DNA from: Rhizophagus clarus
Lineage: Eukaryota > Glomeromycota > Glomeromycetes > Glomerales > Glomeraceae
Direction of reading: 5' to 3'
Assembly: GCA_015698045.1 (NCBI GenBank)
Contig: BLAL01000236.1
Coordinates: 558,001-622,000, forward strand
DNA length: 64,000 nucleotides
Below are positions 57,149 to 64,000 of the stretch, one piece after another. The notes under the pieces were generated by a model that saw nothing but the letters and a program-made list of their open reading frames with translations, made no database searches and was not told the origin of the DNA. Position numbers and translations under genes: made by a program. Positions within the stretch are counted from its first letter, which is position 1, and each line of letters begins with the position of its first letter.

Positions 57149-60100
57149 TTAAAACGAAATTTTTTTATTTAAAGGAATCACAGCCATATATTCTTTTGTT
57201 TTTCTCGTCCCAGTATCAAAATTACATTTAATGAATTTTCCTATTATATGATGTATGGGTATAATACTGTCTTTTTTCATATCATAAAACTCATTTGTCC
57301 ATAATTCCATATTACATGATTTTATGTCGTTATCTACTTGGCAATAATATCTTGTACTATGATCTTGAACCGGTTTGTACCATTTGACTAACGCTAATGA
57401 ATGGGTTAATGATCGTGAACTATTTAAATGAATAGTATGCTCAAAATAAAATTGTACTTGACCGGGATAAACATCGATCGATCTATCATAATGTACAAAT
57501 CGAGCTAATATATATGAGGATTTTTCGTGACGAGCAGCCTGAACAGAACCATATATGTCCGCCCCAATTCTTATTCTCCCATATTGTATAATTCTAGGGT
57601 TTACGACAGTACCGTTATTTGAACCTATTATAGAGTAGATGGAGATGAAACAATAATCATTATACAAACTATTATAAAATTCTACCAGTAGGTCCAAAAT
57701 TTGGTTTGGAAGGGTAGTTTCTTTGCGCGGTTTCATTAGCAACCCAGGAAAACATTCCGTTCCGTAAGCCGAATCTTCCTCAATAAGAGATAGTCTTATA
57801 ACATTTTGATACTCATCGCTCGCAAAATCATCAAGTGCAGCCAAGCTGCCAACAGATTTTCTTGGTTCTATTATCTCCAAGGAGGAAAATAAGTGATCGT
57901 TGTCACAATTTGAGAGGAAGTATTGAAGGATTGTATTTTCGGACATAATTCTTAGTAGTTCAGGTTCAATATTACGTCTGCTATTATTATAAGAACCTAC
58001 AATTTTTAAAAATAATTAATAACATTGCGATTTTCAAATCGGAAAAATTAAATCACGTACCTAAAATTCCGTTCATCCGTTCAGAGCTATAACACCAGAA
58101 TGAGGACAAAGGACCATAGTCTAATGCGCATTCACAGATATGGAGACAGAGATGCAGATTAGGACTTATTTTTTCTTGACCATATTTTTGTTCAATTAAT
58201 TTGTTCATCTCTATCAGTCTTGTAAACGCTTCATTTAACATATTTTTTTGTAGCTCTTGGTTTGTTAAGATCTTGCAAGCGCGCACGAAATATGCAAGAA
58301 TTTTTCGGTCGATGTATCCAAGGAAACTCCATGTGATAGGTATTGCAAAAATTAACATGAAGGTTTTCCACATGTCCGCCGTGAAACTTGAGAATCCTTC
58401 ACCGGTAGCTATTCTGACAGGGCGGCGTCCAAGGTCACTTGGGAACTTTATCATGTCAGCTCTCTCTTGCATAATTTTGAGCTTTTTGTTATTTAATATA
58501 CCTTCGCCTATCCAGAGTTTCGTTACGATCCATTTCGCAACACCGAGAAAAAGGCAATGCATAGGATCAACCACGCAAAAGCGAACAGGATTAAAATAAA
58601 GCAAGCGGTATATCTCCGACCAGCGAACATGATGTTCAGAGACATGGGCTCTTCGTGCTTCTTCAGTTGCACATTGTTTCCACTCACTTGCTTTTTCTCT
58701 TATTTCATTAATATCTCGCTCAACAAACCAGTCGTCTAAATCTGCAAACCCCCCAAAATTTGGTTGATTGTTTATAAAATTTGCCGATTTGTAACATCGG
58801 TAGCATGCAATACGAGCCGAGATGAAACCACATAATTTCCGAGATGCAGGGACGTCGCTAGAACAGCCAATGATTGCACCACGGACAAATCGACCATTGT
58901 TGTGTTCGTTTGTTTTTATAAAATAGCCATTCCACAAACGATTTAACTGGTTAACGATCAGATACAAATAATTGTTAATTTCATGTTGGCTTGGTTCTTT
59001 CGGACCAGGCATTACTGCTAGTGTGAGAATATTGTGTGGCTTGAAGCGTTCATTACGTGGCAAATTACAAAAAACGGCATAAATCACACCAACAGAATAT
59101 TGTGAATTTACGAATGGCTGGAACCAATCCATATTTAACATTAATCCGATATGAGTATCGGCAAATTCTTTTGTAAAAAACAGCGCACCATCATCATCTG
59201 TAAAACTTTTCCAGACCCTACCATCATAGATATCGAATAAAGCTTCAGTTCCGTTTTTCCTTTCTGACCACTTCCGACATGACATTTCAAAATTTTTGCG
59301 ATTAAAAAAAAGGGTCAATTGTTGCTTAATATTTATTAACGGGAATGTCATTATCGGGCGGAAAATGGGATTATTACTACTATTATTACTATCTATTTTC
59401 GTTAATAGAGGGTTATTGCATTGTTGTCGAAATCGTTCTATTCTGTGATTTGGATAGTTTACAAAACTGCAAGTTGGTATTTCAGTATTGTCTAATAATT
59501 CTTTTATATCATACAATTTGTGACATCTGTCACAGGCTGCATATTTAATTATCGTTGTGGATATCCCCAACACCTTTTTAGCCATATATAAAGAGGAAGG
59601 AAAAGATGAAAATTTATTTTCATCTATTGTCAAAAGAAAAAATCTTAAGAACTTGAACAAAGAATCTATAGCTACATTGGAAAGTTTAAATCGTTGTTGA
59701 TATTGTAATATCCACAAAATAGTCCAAGTATAATTATCATTAATGTTAATGTTAGGAAGAATTGGTTCGCCGTCATCGAAATCTGTTGATGCAAAATTGA
59801 CTTCCTCATCGTCATCATCTTCATAATCATCGGAATAATTAGAATCGCTATCTTCAGTATCTCCATTTTTATCATCATCATCTTCAGAATTCCCGTCTTG
59901 ATCATTCTCGTTTCTTACATTATCCAATAATAAATTTTCAAGAACAAGATCGGATATTTTTCCTTTCTTTATCGTTCGATGTTTTGGCGATTCATGTATA
60001 GGTGTCTTCTTTGTTAAAAAGAAATAGTTTCTTGTGAGTAATGGTTCAATATCTTCGGACAATGGTTCAATATCTTCGGACAATTGTTCAATATCTTCAG

Positions 60101-60365
60101 ATAATTGTTCAGTTATATCAGGTGATGTATCATTTATCCCTTGTATTGGGTCGCATTCCATTACATCTTCATCAATAGCATCAGATGATATAACATTTGA
60201 AGAACCTTCTTGATAATTGTTACCAAAATTATTATTCGCATTAGATTTTAATTTATATTTTAACTCATGTTTCAGTTTAGTCCTTGAATCAACCAATTTA
60301 CCGTTACATTCTTTACAGAAACAATGCACTTTGGTTCTGGTTCTTGTATCTAGAGATTCCGACAT
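57149..60365 (-). CDS. CACTA/TNP2-like transposase, two exons, intact
   Basis: Exon 1 60365-58061 starts MSESLDTRTRTK. Upstream in-frame codons to 60515 exist, but this ATG precedes the Cys motif CFCKECNGK. Exon 2 is 57996-57149. The 64-nt intron (57997-58060) has GTACGT and TTGTAG, and splicing reads NGILGSYNNSRRNIEPEL, which matches the conserved run of the family. Regions in order: Cys cluster, acidic linker with DDEDD-like runs, TNP2 core, CVVDPMHCLFLGVAKW, then HICECALDYGPLSSFW and CYSSERMNGILG. About 1,050 aa with no stop. The transposase should act on the ends of the element. Related fungal Plavaka or KDZ-type elements are alternatives to plain CACTA. Confidence 0.85.
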
Positions 60366-62034
60366 TTTTTTTTTTTTTTTTAAGGAATTGCAAATCAATC
60401 TAATTGGTTTGGCAATCCCGATTCTTGGTCCATTTTTGTCAAGGCACAGCTTGGTAATTAAGCTATTTTGATAATAACACATGACAATGATGTCAAGACC
60501 AATGTATTTTATCAAATACTAAAATATAATTTTATTTTTGCTAATTCTCTAATTAAATTTGGTATTAAGGGGTATAATTATACTAGAAAATTTTTTCAAA
60601 TTCAATTAATCCGATTCTTGAAACATGTCAATCGACTTACTAATAAATCTCATATATCATCACGAATTCGAAAGATCCAAATAATTTAAGTAGAGATGTA
60701 GCAATTTCCTATTCATAGATCAAAATGCGAGAGTTATAAAAAAAGTGTCTTAGTTGTTCGCAACTGCAACAACATCAAAATTTAACACTTGGCCTATTCT
60801 TTCGAATATATCAAAAATTAGGAAAAACTATATTTCATTTTTTTTTTATATATTTTCTTTCAAGTCGTCAATTTCTAGTACATCAGTATCATTTAAAGCT
60901 GTTAACGAGATATCAAATATTTATTATTTTATCTTTTATTGAGTCGCTTACAATAATACGTTGAGTTATAGCATATATACGTTTATTCTAACAATCAGTC
61001 ATGGTTAAAATTACTTGTTAATTAATAGAATTGTTTTAATAAATCTTTAATTCTTCTTTTGCCCTTGGCAGTTGGCACAGACGTACAGTTTGTTAATACC
61101 ACGTGACTAGATAGTGCATAAATGTCACCCGACATGATTGGCAGGAGCTATAAAGTTTGTTTGCGTTTACCGCGTTTACCATGCACGTTCTACAAATCGG
61201 TGATTTCCAATTTGTTTACGTTTACTATAAATTTGCTCGTGAGTATGGTACATTTGCGTACGTTTACCTCGCTTTCTTTCTTTTTTCTCCACGTTTTAGT
61301 ACGATGCAACAAATTTTCTTTGTTGCCTTTCGTTTTTTTCGTTAATGGTTGACGATATTTTTCGCCTTATTTTTCGCCTTATTTTCGTCGGCTTAACAAA
61401 GTAAGCATATTTCTTTTCGCCAATTATATTTCCTGTCGGAAAAACCAGCTTCCGTAAGTATAACTTTATCAAGCTTCAAATGTGTTATTACTAATTTGGA
61501 CATGTTATTTATGATAATGATATAATATTTAGTTTATTAATATATTTTAATTAATTCATTGATATACTTTATTGATATATTTTAATTAATTTATTGATAT
61601 TTTTAATTATTAATTGTTTACTGATATATTTTAATTAATTTATTGATATATTCTATTAATTGATAACGCTATAATATTTAGTTTATTGATATATTTTAAT
61701 TAATTGATAGTGATATAATATCTAGTTTACTGATATATTTAAATATTGATTGATTTATCTTAATTTAATTAATGTAGTTTACTGATTATTTTAAATAATA
61801 CATTTTAATTAATTGAAAGCGATATAATATCAAGTTTATTTAATTTATTGATTTATTTTAATTAATATTGATAGCGATATATTTTATTAAATGATAACGA
61901 GTCTTATTAATTTAATCTATCTTTTATTTTAATCAGACGATAACAAAAATGGTTCAGAAGACATAAGTAACGGTTATATATAGAGCCTTTGTTTCTTGTT
62001 TAATCTTTAAATTATCAAATTATCAAATATCATA
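60366..62034. other. intergenic region with AT tandem repeats and a gene-end fragment
   Basis: On the minus strand near 60840-60905 a short exon-like end (acceptor AACAG, then ALNDTDVLEIDDLKENI and a stop) may be the last exon of a lost gene. 61530-61900 is a degenerate repeat of TGATATATTTTAATTAATT-like units. A TATATATA lies at 61975-61982. No other gene. Confidence 0.45.
61975..61982 (+). promoter_or_regulatory. TATA-like box of the Arg/Ser-rich gene
   Basis: TATATATA 53 nt before ATG 62035, at nearly the same distance as in the kinase gene. Confidence 0.4.
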
Positions 62035-64000
62035 ATGAGAAAATTCAAACCTTTAAATTTAATTCCTATTTCTCGTGATGGCTCTTATCCTCATATTAGA
62101 TCTCAACGAAATGAATCTAGTTCCCGTTCCCAATCTCATCAATCTCGGCATCAAACTCATATTAATCGATCTCGTAGTCGCTCAAAATCTCGCTCAACGA
62201 CTCGTCAACCTCGATCTCGCCCATCTCGATCCAAATCTCGTTATTATCATTCCGAATCCCAACGATCGTGTTCCCATCGCTCTCGCTCCCCTCATCGTTC
62301 CCAACGATCGCGTTCCCATCGCTCTCGCTCCCCTCATCGTTCCCATCATTCTCGTTCTCATCAATGTCGATCTCGCTCCCCTCATCGTTCCCATCATTCT
62401 CGTTCCCATCAACGTCGATCTCGATCTCGCTCTCATTCCCCTCATCGACATCAATCACGCTCTCAATCTCAACATAATCGAAATTATCAAAATGTCTCTA
62501 GAGGGAGATCAATTACAAAAAGTAATATTGTTTTATATTAGTGCTAATTAAATTTCATTTTACTTATACTATACCAATTTAACGTTATTGTTATAGGATC
62601 CTTAACCGATCTATCTTTAACAATTCCTTCTTCTTCACCTCCAGCGAGCGGTAGTATTTCTTTCACGTTTCTTTACTTACTTGCACGTAAAATTTTTTAT
62701 ACTAAATGATTTATATTAAATACTGATTTATAATAGGTGCTAACAACAGAGAAGTCAGTGAATTAAGAAGCATGATTTCAAATCTTACCAAACGTGTGGA
62801 AGTGCTAACGGAAGAAAGAACGAGTGAAGGACCAAGAAATAGAAGCCTATCCCCAGTTCTGTCCAGAGAGAATCGGCGTGCCCTTCCTCCAATAACTGAT
62901 AAAAATTTCAAAAAAACCGTTCATGTAAATATATCTTTATTTTATTAAATATTTCTCTTTTGTATTGATCGTTAAAAAATGAGTGTTATATTAAATAGGA
63001 TGAGGTAATCCATATTATAAACAACCTCGATTCGTTGATTCTTTTCGACACGTCAAAGACATTTAGTAAACAAAAAAAGTCGATAAATAAGAAGCTTCTA
63101 CCAGCCGTCAAAGCAGCGATACCTCCTTCATTAGAGGTATACGATACAGAACTTTTAAAAGTAATAAAACAGCTACACAAATCACGGTGGGAGATTTGGA
63201 AATTAAAAAAGGAGGGTAAGATAGATGAACACAATAAACGGCAACACATGACATCGAGGAGAGATCAGGTGTGAAATTCATTATTTAAAATGACAATGTA
63301 TATAATCTATTAATTATTTTAATTTACTCTTTAATAGAAAATGACAAGAAGACGCAAAGGTCTCCAACACATGATCTTCACGCAAGACAGCATTCTAGAT
63401 GATTGTCGTCCTGAAAATATGACTAGGGAAGTATTTATTAAAGGCAGTAAATACCGCAGAAGTCCATTCGGATGAATGGTCTACTGAAGACGAAGTTCTG
63501 GCAAATGAAGAGCGTAACGATAACATAAGATCAGGAAGGTTGATAAGTACAAATTCTGTAATTAAGATTCACAATAAGGAGTGGAGGTCTTCTAGAGTAC
63601 GTAAAGTTGCGAAAGTTTAAAACATAGGCGTTTATGCTAATAAGTTATAAATTTATCATTAGGTTAAAAGAATCTTATTTCGAGCGGATGAGATCGGAGT
63701 AAGCATCGGAACCGGGTTAAGTCGCAAACGTTACCGTCTAGACGATATCGATAAAAAAAGCAGACCAACACAAGACATGGCTAATTGGTGGATATCATCA
63801 AGGTGGATTGAACCAGAATCTGATGATGATGATGATGATGAGGATAATGACGGTGATAATAACGATGATGATAATAATGGTAATGATAATAATAACGATG
63901 ATGACAATAATGGTAATGGTGATAATAACGATGATGGCAATAATGGTAATGCTGATAAAAATGATGGAACTAATAAAGAACAAAACGATGATAATAATGG
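62035..64000 (+). CDS. uncharacterised six-exon gene, Arg/Ser-rich start, Asp/Asn-rich tail; runs off the window
   Basis: Exons 62035-62521, 62597-62650, 62737-62924, 62999-63268, 63338-63596 and 63663 to the edge, all with GT-AG introns of about 66-86 nt and matching phases. Exon 1 has an RS domain (repeats of SHRSRSPHRS type, residues about 30-155) as in splicing-related or nuclear-speckle proteins. Exon 3 has a short coiled coil (VSELRSMISNLTKRVEVL). Exon 4 is a Lys-rich helical region (LLKVIKQLHKSRWEIWKLKK). The last exon has DEIGVSIGTGLSRKRYRLDD, then DMANWWISSRW and a run of Asp/Asn/Gly. Near 63441-63445 the frame must change by one base to join MTREVFIK to AVNTAEVHSDEW, so the gene may be damaged or the sequence has an error. 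No known family. Nuclear location is inferred from the RS domain only. Confidence 0.65.
63813..64000 (+). repeat. GATGAT/AATAAT trinucleotide-type repeat in the last exon
   Basis: Imperfect GAT, AAT and GGT triplets encoding Asp, Asn and Gly. Open frames on the opposite strand here are shadows of this repeat. Confidence 0.85.

Larger units (their letters stand above)
55396..60515 (-). mobile_element. CACTA-like DNA transposon (right end not located)
   Basis: The left end is placed at 55396 because ACACAGGTCGAAT there recurs at the start of internal repeat units and because the AAA ATPase reading ends there. The subterminal zone 55396-57148 is full of GCCGATTT/GCCGGC words, as in the repeated transposase-binding zones of CACTA elements. 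The only gene is a TNP2-like transposase. I could not find a matching inverted end to the right of 60515, so that limit is only the upstream edge of the open frame. Confidence 0.65.

Noticed and set aside
62075-62551. Leu/Ile/Asp-rich and Met/Arg-rich ORFs in other frames of the RS exon
   Set aside because: They are shadows of the Arg/Ser repeat. Only the first frame has matching splice phases with the later exons.
63731-63983. Ser/Leu- and Ile-rich minus-strand ORFs
   Set aside because: They are antisense to the GAT/AAT repeat of the last exon.
1-64000. tRNA or rRNA genes
   Set aside because: I looked for B-box-like GTTCGAATC words and long conserved GC-rich rRNA segments and saw none that formed a convincing gene; a covariance search would be decisive.

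Overview
The window looks like nuclear DNA of an arbuscular mycorrhizal fungus (Glomeromycotina, Rhizophagus or a close relative). It is very AT-rich, genes are split by short GT-AG introns, a TKL-type protein kinase of the expanded Glomeromycotina type is present, and most of the rest is mobile DNA. This assignment rests on recognising protein families and is an inference.

Layout. 1-1367: decayed sequence. 1368-4159: PIF/Harbinger transposon, abutting a 238-bp MITE (4163-4400). 4740-30089: one protein kinase gene stretched to about 25 kb. Two short 5' exons are followed by a long array of intron-like units of about 96-106 bp. Each unit ends in AG, then exactly 3 nt, then a GTAAGT/GCAAGT donor, giving 32 candidate 3-nt micro-exons and one 1-nt exon before the kinase exons. 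Two full-length LINEs (5734-14411 sense, 14482-22072 antisense), an intact Tc1 transposon (24040-25372) and a TTAA-flanked MITE (25847-26476) sit inside the introns. An ORF1-only retroelement (27754-29844) sits inside a kinase exon.

30090-39667: intergenic repeats, a GC-richer non-coding island (31.5-32.6 kb) split by a hAT-like MITE, a decayed coding stretch, a decayed multi-exon gene (complement 35400-37474) and a tandem array of about 167 bp. 39668-51571: a broken Polinton-like fossil with long TIRs, a family-B DNA polymerase and an integrase, but with a Gag/zinc-knuckle region and a retropepsin-like region. 51572-54580: more of the 167-bp repeat, now mostly inverted. 54581-60515: an AAA+ ATPase gene cut off by a CACTA-like transposon whose transposase gene (two exons) looks intact. 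62035-64000: an uncharacterised six-exon gene with an Arg/Ser-rich N-terminus and an Asp/Asn-rich tail that runs off the window.

The most unusual feature is the micro-exon array. The phase works out from the first exon to the kinase exon if every 3-nt exon and the 1-nt exon are included, so the array may be a real, repeatedly duplicated intron/codon unit and not a neutral satellite. A second theme is that nearly all premature stops in the LINEs and Harbinger element are TAA, TAG or TGA where CAA, CAG or CGA would be expected, as if by C-to-T decay.
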